A program made the translations under genes and the position numbers. A stretch of DNA of 24,764 nt from a virus: positions 1-24,764 of the IMG/VR virus record IMGVR_UViG_3300043434_000548; one strand, written 5' to 3'. The stretch's first letter is position 1. The number at the start of each line of letters is the position of its first letter. Positions 16,426 to 23,688 of this stretch are shown one piece after another. The notes under the pieces are model-generated. The model searched no databases, was not told the origin of the DNA, and saw nothing but the letters and a program-made list of their open reading frames with translations.

Positions 16426-17427
16426 TTGGCAGTAGAAAAGGGTCAAAAGATAACAGCAATAGATTATAACAATCTAGCTGCTGGTATCAACAAAGTATTT
16501 GCAGATGTATTCCCTAATGCAGCTCCAGCTACTGCCGAATCGGATAGATTAAATCAAGAGTTTGGCTGGGGTAATAGCTCTGCAAATAATGTAGAAATAG
16601 GAATGAAAATAACCGCCGGCGTAGTCAACGAACTAGTGGATCGTGTTAATATCAGCGCCGAGCATGTTGGATCACAATACGAATTAGATAGAGTTATCAC
16701 TGGTCAAAAAATTACAGCGGCAATCTGGAATGATATTGAAACTGTGATCGAGGACATAACTCCCCAGAAAAATGAAGCCGCACTGGGACAAACGGCGATC
16801 ACAGAACTGGGAGCCCTGGCCAAGACAACACCATTTGATGCCAGTGTTGTATTTCAAACTATATTAACTTTTCCAGACTATGACCATGCTAGATATTATT
16901 TTAACAGTGGCGGTGTCGTCAAACTATATCTTGAAAAATCTAGCGGTAATTCTGTAGATGAGTCCTGGGCTTCAGCATATACACGCTTGGGCACAGTGAG
17001 TCTGGCACTTAGAAATACACTGAGCACAACATCAAACGTAATCAGCGAAAATAAAGGTTTTGAACATTTAACTGACGCCAATATGTTATTATTAACATGT
17101 ACGCAAAATGGCAATGGTGGTTATGGCTATGGTGGTTATGGCTATGGTGGTTATGGCTATGGCTACGGATATGGCTACGGATATGGTTATGGCACCAATG
17201 GGTCTAAACGTATCAAAGTATTTGGGAAGATAGTGCCAGAAACAGGCAGTGACTATCAAACTGGTTCTGTAAAACTAATCATCGATGTCAGTTTAGAAAA
17301 TGCTGCGGCACAATTCACCGAAGGCACACATACATTATATATTCAAAGCAGTAAGGCAATCAGTAAATCTTCTGGTACAGTTTCCTTTTCAATAAACAAT
17401 CCACAATTTTCTGGATCTGTTGTCTAA
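16426..17427 (+). CDS. Tip/adhesin-like virion protein with Gly-Tyr repeat (333 aa, TTG start)
   Basis: The N-terminus has three copies of a helix-type motif: KGQKITAIDYNNLAAGINKV at 5-24, IGMKITAGVVNELVDRVNI at 58-76 and TGQKITAAIWNDIETVIEDI at 92-111. Similar segments occur in phage structural proteins. Residues about 120-225 are beta-rich. Residues 231-259 are a pure Gly/Tyr run made of three GGYGY units and then GY pairs. A beta-rich C-terminus (about 262-333) follows. Glycine-rich loops are known in T-even gp38 adhesins, where they contact the host receptor; applying that here is inference. No signal peptide or membrane segment is present. The gene directly follows the tail-fibre-like gene and ends at a terminator, closing the structural operon. 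Host-recognition tip protein is the best guess. Confidence 0.65.
   Translation: MAVEKGQKITAIDYNNLAAGINKVFADVFPNAAPATAESDRLNQEFGWGNSSANNVEIGMKITAGVVNELVDRVNISAEHVGSQYELDRVITGQKITAAIWNDIETVIEDITPQKNEAALGQTAITELGALAKTTPFDASVVFQTILTFPDYDHARYYFNSGGVVKLYLEKSSGNSVDESWASAYTRLGTVSLALRNTLSTTSNVISENKGFEHLTDANMLLLTCTQNGNGGYGYGGYGYGGYGYGYGYGYGYGYGTNGSKRIKVFGKIVPETGSDYQTGSVKLIIDVSLENAAAQFTEGTHTLYIQSSKAISKSSGTVSFSINNPQFSGSVV
17116..17184 (+). repeat. In-frame tandem repeat encoding GGYGY and GYGY units
   Basis: Three perfect tandem copies of the 15-mer GGTGGTTATGGCTAT occupy 17116-17160. Two perfect copies of the 12-mer GGCTACGGATAT follow at 17161-17184. Both unit lengths are multiples of three, so gain or loss of a unit keeps the reading frame. 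The exact identity at DNA level, including third positions, points to recent slippage or expansion. Confidence 0.95.
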
Positions 17428-17445
17428 ACACTAATACCATTATCT

Positions 17446-17475
17446 AAACCTAAAACTCTTAGGTTTTTAATTTTT
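17446..17475 (+). terminator. Rho-independent terminator closing the structural operon
   Basis: AAACCTAA (17446-17453) pairs with TTAGGTTT (17459-17466) around a five-base loop and is followed by T-rich sequence to 17475. It lies 18 bases after the Gly/Tyr protein stop. The stem is AT-rich, so termination may be partial. Confidence 0.75.
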
Positions 17476-17481
17476 GCCAAC

Positions 17482-17487
17482 TAAATA
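17482..17487 (+). promoter_or_regulatory. Candidate late-type TAAATA box for the glycosyltransferase operon
   Basis: CTAAATATT lies just after the terminator and 28 bases before the ATG at 17516. GGAG at 17505-17508 provides the ribosome site. This would start the long operon that runs past the right edge. Confidence 0.55.
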
Positions 17488-17515
17488 TTAACACAGCATA
17501 TAATGGAGCAAATTT

Positions 17516-17869
17516 ATGGATGACAAGCTCAAAGAAGCACTGGAATTTAGTAATTTCAGACTTACACTAAACAATCAAAAACAAAATCTCAAACAGCGTA
17601 TGAATACTATGCTAACCATAGGCTATAATGGTCATATGTTTACATCCAGATTGGAACTGATAAATTTCGTAAAACAGTTACTGGATCTAGGTGTAAAAAA
17701 ATATGTATTCTTAGATGACAATGAAAATCCTGTAATGATCACAGATCTATTAGATTTTCATAGTAGGTTAATGAGCCTATACACAGAAGCGCTCAATGAA
17801 TATTATGTTGAGCATGAAAAAATTAAAAAAATGAGAGATACCAAAAAGCTAGTGGGGCTAAATGTTTAA
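17516..17869 (+). CDS. Small conserved phage protein of unknown function (117 aa)
   Basis: The product is a small soluble protein with a helical N-terminus (EALEFSNFRLTLNNQKQNLK), a central short strand region, and LDDNENPVMITDLLDF around residues 66-81, followed by a charged C-terminal helix. It resembles, from memory, hypothetical proteins encoded near tail genes of cyanophages and other marine T4-like phages; no function is known to me. GGAG seven bases before the ATG is a good ribosome site. It heads the operon after a terminator and a candidate late promoter, and its end overlaps the following glycosyltransferase gene by 8 bases, so the two are probably translated together. Confidence 0.7.
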   Translation: MDDKLKEALEFSNFRLTLNNQKQNLKQRMNTMLTIGYNGHMFTSRLELINFVKQLLDLGVKKYVFLDDNENPVMITDLLDFHSRLMSLYTEALNEYYVEHEKIKKMRDTKKLVGLNV

Positions 17870-18764
17870 TTCTGAATTTGACACTGGTGTATTGTTAATA
17901 GCTTATAATAATCCAACTCTGGATTATACAAAACTGGCCTGCATTGCCGCAAGATCAGTAAAAAAATATATGAAGCACAATCATGTTACTTTGATGACAG
18001 ATTTACCATCATATAGAGAATTGCAAGCAAACATTGGCACAGAGTTAATAAAAATGACTTTTGACAATGTCATTGTCGAAGAAATAGAACATGAACGCAA
18101 TACTAGAAGTCACAGAGATAGTCCATGGACTGAATTCGTAACACAGTTTAATAATAAAAATAAACATACAATCTTTCACAAGAGCCCGTATAAAAAAACA
18201 TTGATGATCGACGTTGATTATTTTATAGGCAACAATACTCTAGATCTTATATTTGAAACTAACAGTGATCTTGCCATGTACAAAGATGCAATCAGTGTTA
18301 GAAACTATGAACCACGTATCTGGGAACAAAAATTGCATCCGGATGGTATTGACATGTGGTGGAGTACAGTTGTTTACTGGAACAAAGACAGTGAAGCTGC
18401 CAGATTGTTTTTTGGTATCTGGGAACATGTCAAAGAAAACTATGATTATTATAAGTGGCTGTACAAATTTCCAGGTAGACTTTTTAGAACAGACTATGCC
18501 GCCAGCATTGCAGTGCATTTACTAAACGGACAAGTTAAAAGTTCATTTACAGATCAACTGCCTGGAAAGGTTATGAGATTCAGTGAACAAATCGACGACA
18601 TAGTTAAATTTGATCAATTAAACGACTATGTTCTTTTGTGTCCAGATCCCAAGGAACCCTGGAAAAATATCTGTAGTAGAATTAAAAATGAGAACGTCCA
18701 TGTTATGAATAAAAAGGCGATCTTAAGGCACGAAAAAGAATTATTTAAATTAGCTTATGAGTGA
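17862..18764 (+). CDS. GT-A-type glycosyltransferase-like protein (300 aa)
   Basis: The protein has the layout of a nucleotide-sugar glycosyltransferase of GT-A fold. It starts with a Rossmann-like strand (DTGVLLIAYNN, residues 7-17). The segment KKTLMIDVDYFIG places a DxD motif at Asp117-Val118-Asp119, which in this fold binds the metal and sugar nucleotide. A second half with WWSTVVYWNKD is the acceptor side in related proteins. Similar proteins occur in cyanophage genomes annotated as glycosyltransferases. Donor and acceptor cannot be named. It overlaps its neighbours by 8 bases on each side, a sign of tight coupling. The next gene product appears to be a diverged paralogue. Fold assignment is fairly secure; catalytic activity is inferred. 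Confidence 0.75.
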   Translation: MFNSEFDTGVLLIAYNNPTLDYTKLACIAARSVKKYMKHNHVTLMTDLPSYRELQANIGTELIKMTFDNVIVEEIEHERNTRSHRDSPWTEFVTQFNNKNKHTIFHKSPYKKTLMIDVDYFIGNNTLDLIFETNSDLAMYKDAISVRNYEPRIWEQKLHPDGIDMWWSTVVYWNKDSEAARLFFGIWEHVKENYDYYKWLYKFPGRLFRTDYAASIAVHLLNGQVKSSFTDQLPGKVMRFSEQIDDIVKFDQLNDYVLLCPDPKEPWKNICSRIKNENVHVMNKKAILRHEKELFKLAYE

Positions 18765-19605
18765 AGGTTACTTAATACCGTTATTGAATGATGACACTGT
18801 CACGCAAGTTGAATTATTGGCTTGCTCGATCAAAGCCATAGATAAAACCAGGCGTGTAGTGGCAGTGGCAAATAAAGAATTTAAAGGACTTCGCGGGGTA
18901 GATAGTATTATAGTCCCCGAAGGCATCTGCGATGATAACACGTTCAACTATTTCTATAGTTTGTTAAAAAGTCCTTTTGATAAAACCATTGCGTTTCTGC
19001 CAGATCAAATATTAACTAAGTTTAATGTTGACGTCTGGGAATCACTTAGGGGTCTTGCCGGAGTTGTAGTACCAAAAAACAAACATAATTTTGCCGGGGA
19101 AACATCACCCGGTAATGCTTACTGGACAGGTTCCATGGAATTAAAATCCTTTGGCATTGCTACCAATCTTAATGCAGTATATTTTAACAAAGACAAAGAC
19201 GCATGTGATATACTAGGATTCGCTTTAAAAATATGCGGATCCTATAATCAGAAAGAAGCCACTGCATGGGCACTGGAAAAACAGCGCGAAAGCCAAGAAC
19301 TTTACTTGCCATATTTCCCCGAGTTTCTCTGGATAGAATGGGTAATGTCCTTTATTAGAAAAACTTCGCAGGATAAGATCATGGAGTTTGATTTTGTAAA
19401 TTCTATAGATCTCAGTATTCAGGAAATGAACCACTGGTCTCCGCATTGGAGTAAAGAGCCATGGTCAAGGTTTTTAAATTATTGGGTAACCGACGAAGCA
19501 GAAATTAAAATAGAAAATTTTATTCAACTTGGTCTCATTAGATATCAGCATACAGGCTGGTTAACAGATAAAATAAAGAAAGTATTCAAGAACAACGATG
19601 AGTGA
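18757..19605 (+). CDS. Glycosyltransferase-like paralogue with degraded DxD (282 aa)
   Basis: This protein aligns by eye with the preceding one. KTIAFLPDQIL (residues 76-86) sits where that protein has KTLMIDVDYFI, and LNAVYFNKDKDACDILGFAL matches its STVVYWNKDSEAARLFFGIW. The first aspartate of the DxD is Leu81, and only the second (Asp83) remains. The usual metal/sugar-nucleotide site is therefore probably lost or altered, and the protein may be a non-catalytic partner, a binding protein, or an enzyme with another metal ligand. No signal peptide or membrane segment is seen. It overlaps the genes before and after by 8 bases. The relationship to a glycosyltransferase fold is supported by the alignment, but function is open. 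Confidence 0.65.
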   Translation: MSEGYLIPLLNDDTVTQVELLACSIKAIDKTRRVVAVANKEFKGLRGVDSIIVPEGICDDNTFNYFYSLLKSPFDKTIAFLPDQILTKFNVDVWESLRGLAGVVVPKNKHNFAGETSPGNAYWTGSMELKSFGIATNLNAVYFNKDKDACDILGFALKICGSYNQKEATAWALEKQRESQELYLPYFPEFLWIEWVMSFIRKTSQDKIMEFDFVNSIDLSIQEMNHWSPHWSKEPWSRFLNYWVTDEAEIKIENFIQLGLIRYQHTGWLTDKIKKVFKNNDE

Positions 19606-20614
19606 GTTCGATTGGTCAAAGCCTGTTCTTGAGTTAAAGGATCAGGACAGTGAACAAGAGGAATTTGATTTACAGCCGCGACTATTAAAACGTAGAGAAA
19701 ACAAACTAAAAAGATTTTACATAGAGTATAACAAACTTACTAGGCACATAGTAGAAATAACACCGGAACACAGGGAAACTACGAATAATATCAGGCATGC
19801 TATATTGGCAACATCCAAAGTAGATCTAGTAGCTGATATTTTTTCTGGCAAATGCCCACTATCAAAAATAAGCGTAATATATGATAACTTGACCAAGAAT
19901 TATGATATCAGTCTAAATGATAGAATGTCCAAAAAAACCGAATTCGATTATGTATTTGCCAGCGCAGATACAATTGGGCCTATTCACTTATACTGCGATT
20001 TAGTTTTTAAAAAAATACGAATTAAAATAGACTATGACAAGTTTAAGAAATATGTATCTTCGGACTGGTCCACAGAAGAAAGCCTTCAGCGAAGCAATAT
20101 AAGTATCAGCATATTCTGCATGGATTCTACAGATAGAACACGTTTGTTCGACAAATTGGTTGTAAATGTATTTGAGTTATGCACCCTGGAAACACTGGAA
20201 TTTAACTGCGCCTGGTTGCCCGACAGTCAGGAAGAATTTGAAAAAATAGCATTTGTATATTATGACAACGATCTGAGACTTACATATTCATTGAATAATA
20301 TGCAACATAGTGTTCTAGAAAATGAAGTTAGTAGACCACAGATAGTTTACAAACAAAAAGAAGACAGTATGATAATTCAAAGTATTATGATGAATACCAG
20401 CAGTTATAAAATCAATGAACAAATCACATTTTATTTTTTCGACAAAGAAAATCCAACAGTGTTATACGACGTGAAAAAAATCCCTAGTGCATCGTTAAAT
20501 AACTACGGCGTTTTAGAGATTGATATAAATTTTAATAGACCCGCCAGTGTGATTACAGACCACTTACATATATACTTAGAGGACAGCGATGTTAGTACCG
20601 ATTACAGATTTTGA
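19598..20614 (+). CDS. Unrecognised protein in the glycosyltransferase operon (338 aa)
   Basis: I do not recognise this protein. The N-terminal 25 residues are acidic and probably disordered (DQDSEQEEFDLQP). A basic helical segment follows (LLKRRENKLKRFYIEYNK, about residues 29-46), and the rest alternates hydrophobic strands and charged turns, suggesting a beta-rich domain. No DxD, Cys cluster, Walker motif, signal peptide or membrane segment is visible. It is translated as part of the operon: its ATG overlaps the previous stop by 8 bases, and its last 26 bases overlap the next glycosyltransferase start. Its position between two glycosyltransferase-type genes suggests it serves the same pathway, perhaps as the acceptor or a binding component, but this is only context. 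Confidence 0.7.
   Translation: MSEFDWSKPVLELKDQDSEQEEFDLQPRLLKRRENKLKRFYIEYNKLTRHIVEITPEHRETTNNIRHAILATSKVDLVADIFSGKCPLSKISVIYDNLTKNYDISLNDRMSKKTEFDYVFASADTIGPIHLYCDLVFKKIRIKIDYDKFKKYVSSDWSTEESLQRSNISISIFCMDSTDRTRLFDKLVVNVFELCTLETLEFNCAWLPDSQEEFEKIAFVYYDNDLRLTYSLNNMQHSVLENEVSRPQIVYKQKEDSMIIQSIMMNTSSYKINEQITFYFFDKENPTVLYDVKKIPSASLNNYGVLEIDINFNRPASVITDHLHIYLEDSDVSTDYRF
20578..20583 (+). promoter_or_regulatory. Ribosome binding site inside the upstream gene
   Basis: AGAGGA lies five bases before the ATG at 20589, within the coding sequence of the 338-residue protein. It supports this start rather than the in-frame ATG at 20625, and so supports the unusually long 26-base gene overlap. Confidence 0.7.
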
Positions 20615-21560
20615 TATTGTTTTTATGAGTTTGGATGAACCAAACGCAGATAAAAATTATGCAGATCTACAAACAAAAGCCCCCTGGGCCAAGCGTATAC
20701 ACGGCGTTTATGGCAGCGATGCATGTCATAAAGCCGCTGCCAAAGTAGCAGAAACAGAACGCTTTATTACTGTAGATGCAGATAATATCGTGCATGAAGA
20801 TTTTTTCAATATTGAATTGGATATGAATAAAATAGGCAAACACGATGTAGTTAGCTGGGCTGGCAAAAATATAATCAACGGACTCGTTTATGGTAATGGC
20901 GGTATCAAAATGTGGCCAAAACATGTGGTAGAACAAATGAAAACTCATGAAGCTGCCGATGATGCCAAAGCACAGGTTGACTTTTGCTGGGATATCTATT
21001 ATCATCAAATGAATAATATCTACTGCGATGTTCATAATAATGGCAGTGCATATCAGGCTTATCGCGCAGGTTTTAGAGAAGGTGTTAAGTTAACACTGGA
21101 CGGTGGTGTTACTGTTGATCCACGATTAATCAAGGAACGAGTGCACGAAAGAAACTATAAGCGTTTGTTGGTATGGTCCAGTGTGGGCGCAGATGTACAA
21201 AATGGTTTATGGGCTATGTTTGGAACTAGACTGGGTGCATACATGACTAATCTGTCCAGAGAAGGATTTGATTTTAAGAATGTTCGTGATTTTAAATGGC
21301 ATGACGCATTTTGGAAAGAAAGTATTCAGCCACAGTTCGCCGGCGGCAATGAAAGATGCCTAGCAACAGGCTGGGTATACGACAAGAAAAAATTGCAAGA
21401 CGAGATATTCAAACTAGGAGAAGTATTACGTAGTAGACTGGGTTTTGAAATCGCAGAATTAGACGTAAACGGTAGTAAGTTCTTCAAGGAAAGCTGGATA
21501 AATCCTCCGCGATTAGGCGCATTAATAAAAGAAACACAAGTAGATAATTCAATAGAATGA
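20589..21560 (+). CDS. GT-A-type glycosyltransferase with DAD motif (323 aa)
   Basis: The N-terminus DFDIVFMSLDEPNADKNYADL (residues 7-27) and WAKRIHGVYG are followed by HKAAAKVAETERFITVDADNIVHEDF. This last segment places a DxD-type motif at Asp63-Ala64-Asp65. The pattern is recognisable from glycosyltransferase-like proteins of cyanophages and other marine phages. The DxD aspartates coordinate the metal and the sugar nucleotide. The C-terminal half is rich in Trp, Arg and Lys and probably forms the acceptor site. Donor and acceptor are unknown. The chosen start has a good ribosome site. It overlaps the previous gene by 26 bases and the radical SAM gene by 4 (ATGA), linking sugar transfer and radical chemistry in one transcript. 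Confidence 0.8.
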   Translation: MLVPITDFDIVFMSLDEPNADKNYADLQTKAPWAKRIHGVYGSDACHKAAAKVAETERFITVDADNIVHEDFFNIELDMNKIGKHDVVSWAGKNIINGLVYGNGGIKMWPKHVVEQMKTHEAADDAKAQVDFCWDIYYHQMNNIYCDVHNNGSAYQAYRAGFREGVKLTLDGGVTVDPRLIKERVHERNYKRLLVWSSVGADVQNGLWAMFGTRLGAYMTNLSREGFDFKNVRDFKWHDAFWKESIQPQFAGGNERCLATGWVYDKKKLQDEIFKLGEVLRSRLGFEIAELDVNGSKFFKESWINPPRLGALIKETQVDNSIE

Positions 21561-22942
21561 CAAACCCATTATATCAATTTAGAGATGAACTAAATTCAGT
21601 AAGTGATAGTTTCTGTATAGCCAAATGGAAACAAGTAACACTGCATTTGCAAACCGGGCATACACATAGTTGTCATCATCCAACCACACACAAGATCCCA
21701 CTGGAGGAAATTACAGTCAATCCCAGTGCATTACATAATACGAGTTATAAAAAGAAACAGAGAAAGATGATGTTAACTGGCACTCGTCCACCAGAGTGCG
21801 AATATTGTTGGCGCGTAGAAGACAGTGGCGCAGATGCCATAAGTGATCGAGTTTACAAAAGCAGTGACAGCTGGGCACGTAAGCATCTCAGTGAGTGTGC
21901 TACCAAGCCCTGGGACTTTGATGTTGCACCCAGTTATTTAGAAGTAAGTTTTAGCAGTGTCTGCAATTTTAAGTGTAGCTATTGTACTCCAGAAGTCAGT
22001 AGTTCCTGGATGGAAGAAATCAAACAACACGGCGCTTATCCCACCAGCAATAAATTTGCAGATATAGAATGGCTTAAAAAGACAGACAAGCTACCCATAC
22101 CGCATAACCAATATAATCCATATGTTGAAGCATTTTGGCAATGGTGGCCAGACATTTATAAAGATCTTCAACATTTTCGCATCACTGGCGGTGAACCCTT
22201 GCTGGCCAAGGATACATTCAGAGTACTTGATTATATCATAGAAAATCCTAATCCAGATCTGGATCTAAGTATTAATAGCAATATGTGTATTCCGGATTCT
22301 GTACTAGATAAGTTCATAGAAAAAGTAAAGCATATATGTGCAGAAGGCAAAGTAAAAAAGTTTAAAATTTTCACTAGCTGTGATGCCCATGGTCCAGCCG
22401 CAGAGTATATTCGTGATGGCTTAGATTATGAACAATGGTTGACTAACATACAAAAAATGTTGGACGCTGTGCCTGAATGCACGTTTACTATAATGAGTAC
22501 GTACAATGCACTGAGTTTGGGCAGTTACCTAGACTTCATGAAAGACGTACTTGTAATCAAGAAAAAATATGGCGGAATTAATGGTAGACGCCATCCTCTT
22601 ATACTAGACACACCGTATCTGCGTTACCCACCGCACCAAGCGATTTTCATACTGCCTAATAGCTGGGCGGATAAGGTAAAAGAACAGGTTGATTTTGCTT
22701 ATGCAAATTTAACAACAGATGAAGAAAATTCTGGATTCGCAGTCTGGGAAGCAGACAAGTTTAAGCGTTTATATGAGTTAATGCTAACTAAAAAAGATGT
22801 AGGTTCTTTGGGTAGTAGAGTGGCAATAGAACACAAAGACTTTGTGGCATTTGTCGACGAGCATGATCGTAGACGTGGCACGGATTTCTTGGCGACATTT
22901 CCTGAATTCACAGAACTTTATAATTATTGGAAACGTAATTAA
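21557..22942 (+). CDS. Radical SAM enzyme with N-terminal Cys cluster (461 aa)
   Basis: The radical SAM signature CNFKCSYC has cysteines at 136, 140 and 143 (CxxxCxxC), which bind the 4Fe-4S cluster that cleaves S-adenosylmethionine. FRITGGEPLL at 208-216 is the GGE motif that contacts SAM. Before the core are further cysteines: Cys20, Cys39 (in SCHHP) and Cys81/Cys84 (CEYC, followed by a conserved-looking WRVEDSG). This matches the N-terminal layout of phage and bacterial proteins often annotated as twitch-domain radical SAM proteins, where extra cysteines may hold a second cluster. Substrate is unknown; related enzymes modify peptides or sugars. It overlaps the upstream glycosyltransferase by ATGA and is followed after two bases by an SGQ-family gene. 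Radical SAM assignment is secure; the reaction is not known. Confidence 0.93.
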   Translation: MTNPLYQFRDELNSVSDSFCIAKWKQVTLHLQTGHTHSCHHPTTHKIPLEEITVNPSALHNTSYKKKQRKMMLTGTRPPECEYCWRVEDSGADAISDRVYKSSDSWARKHLSECATKPWDFDVAPSYLEVSFSSVCNFKCSYCTPEVSSSWMEEIKQHGAYPTSNKFADIEWLKKTDKLPIPHNQYNPYVEAFWQWWPDIYKDLQHFRITGGEPLLAKDTFRVLDYIIENPNPDLDLSINSNMCIPDSVLDKFIEKVKHICAEGKVKKFKIFTSCDAHGPAAEYIRDGLDYEQWLTNIQKMLDAVPECTFTIMSTYNALSLGSYLDFMKDVLVIKKKYGGINGRRHPLILDTPYLRYPPHQAIFILPNSWADKVKEQVDFAYANLTTDEENSGFAVWEADKFKRLYELMLTKKDVGSLGSRVAIEHKDFVAFVDEHDRRRGTDFLATFPEFTELYNYWKRN

Positions 22943-22944
22943 TA

Positions 22945-23688
22945 ATGGATCTAACAGGCAGGATTGCTATTTGTTTTAGCGGGCAGATTAGAACTGGCAT
23001 TGAAAACTCAGAAAGCCTGTTAAAATATATAGGCCATCTGCGTGATACAGTAGATATTTTTATACATACCTGGGATATCGAAACAATGAGCACACACGCA
23101 ACGGAACATGCCGATATTGCTAATGTGGCAGACATACGCAGATCAGTAGAAAAATTCGAGTTTAACGAGATTGTAAAAATATACGATCCCATTGATATGA
23201 GAGTGGATAATTTTGATTTATATCAAAATATTCATTATAAACGTGTGATAATGAGAGAAGGCTATTGCCATGCACAAATACCTATGTTTCAAAGTATTTG
23301 GGAATCAAATCAATTAAAAAGAAATTACGAGTACCTGAGTAACAGTAAATACAATCTTGTTATGCGACTACGATTTGACATAGATTTCGGAGAGGACAGA
23401 ACTCTAGAACAGGATATGAATTATATCGGCACTAAAAAAGACATGCTATATGTTGTTGATTTCGGTAATAAATTCCCCAATGCCATAGAAGATGTGTGCT
23501 GGTTGGGTAGCAGTGAAGTTATTGATACTACCTGCGACTTTGCCATAGAACGAGAATCAAAAAAGAACAGCACAGACTGGCAGTCCCACCATGCAGAATA
23601 TCTTGCAGCAAACAATATTAAAATACGACCCTTTAAGGATAACACAATAAAAATTGTACGAAGAAACATATTAAATACACAAATATGA
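22945..23688 (+). CDS. SGQ/HTWD-motif putative glycosyltransferase-like protein, copy 1 (247 aa)
   Basis: This is the first of three tandem paralogues. It opens with IAICFSGQIRTG (residues 7-18), then VDIFIHTWD (36-44), and in the middle has YNLVMRLRFDIDFG (136-149). These three landmarks recur in phage and bacterial proteins placed with surface-polysaccharide genes, some annotated as glycosyltransferases. The RxRxD segment may be the equivalent of a DxD metal site, but I cannot confirm the reaction. No signal peptide or membrane segment is seen, so it should act in the cytoplasm. It starts two bases after the radical SAM stop and overlaps copy 2 by 4 bases. A clear ribosome site is lacking, so translation probably depends on coupling. 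Confidence 0.7.
   Translation: MDLTGRIAICFSGQIRTGIENSESLLKYIGHLRDTVDIFIHTWDIETMSTHATEHADIANVADIRRSVEKFEFNEIVKIYDPIDMRVDNFDLYQNIHYKRVIMREGYCHAQIPMFQSIWESNQLKRNYEYLSNSKYNLVMRLRFDIDFGEDRTLEQDMNYIGTKKDMLYVVDFGNKFPNAIEDVCWLGSSEVIDTTCDFAIERESKKNSTDWQSHHAEYLAANNIKIRPFKDNTIKIVRRNILNTQI

Noticed and set aside
17116-17184. Possible CRISPR-like array
   Set aside because: The units are directly adjacent with no unique spacers and encode an in-frame Gly/Tyr tract.
17499-17504. TATAAT before the 117-residue gene
   Set aside because: The best -35 candidate (TTGCCA at 17474) is 19 bases away, and the box runs into the ribosome site at 17505-17508, leaving no room for a transcript that includes it.
20495-20500. 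TAAATA inside the 338-residue gene
   Set aside because: Such six-base matches are expected inside AT-rich coding sequence, and this one is about 90 bases from the next start within a coupled operon.
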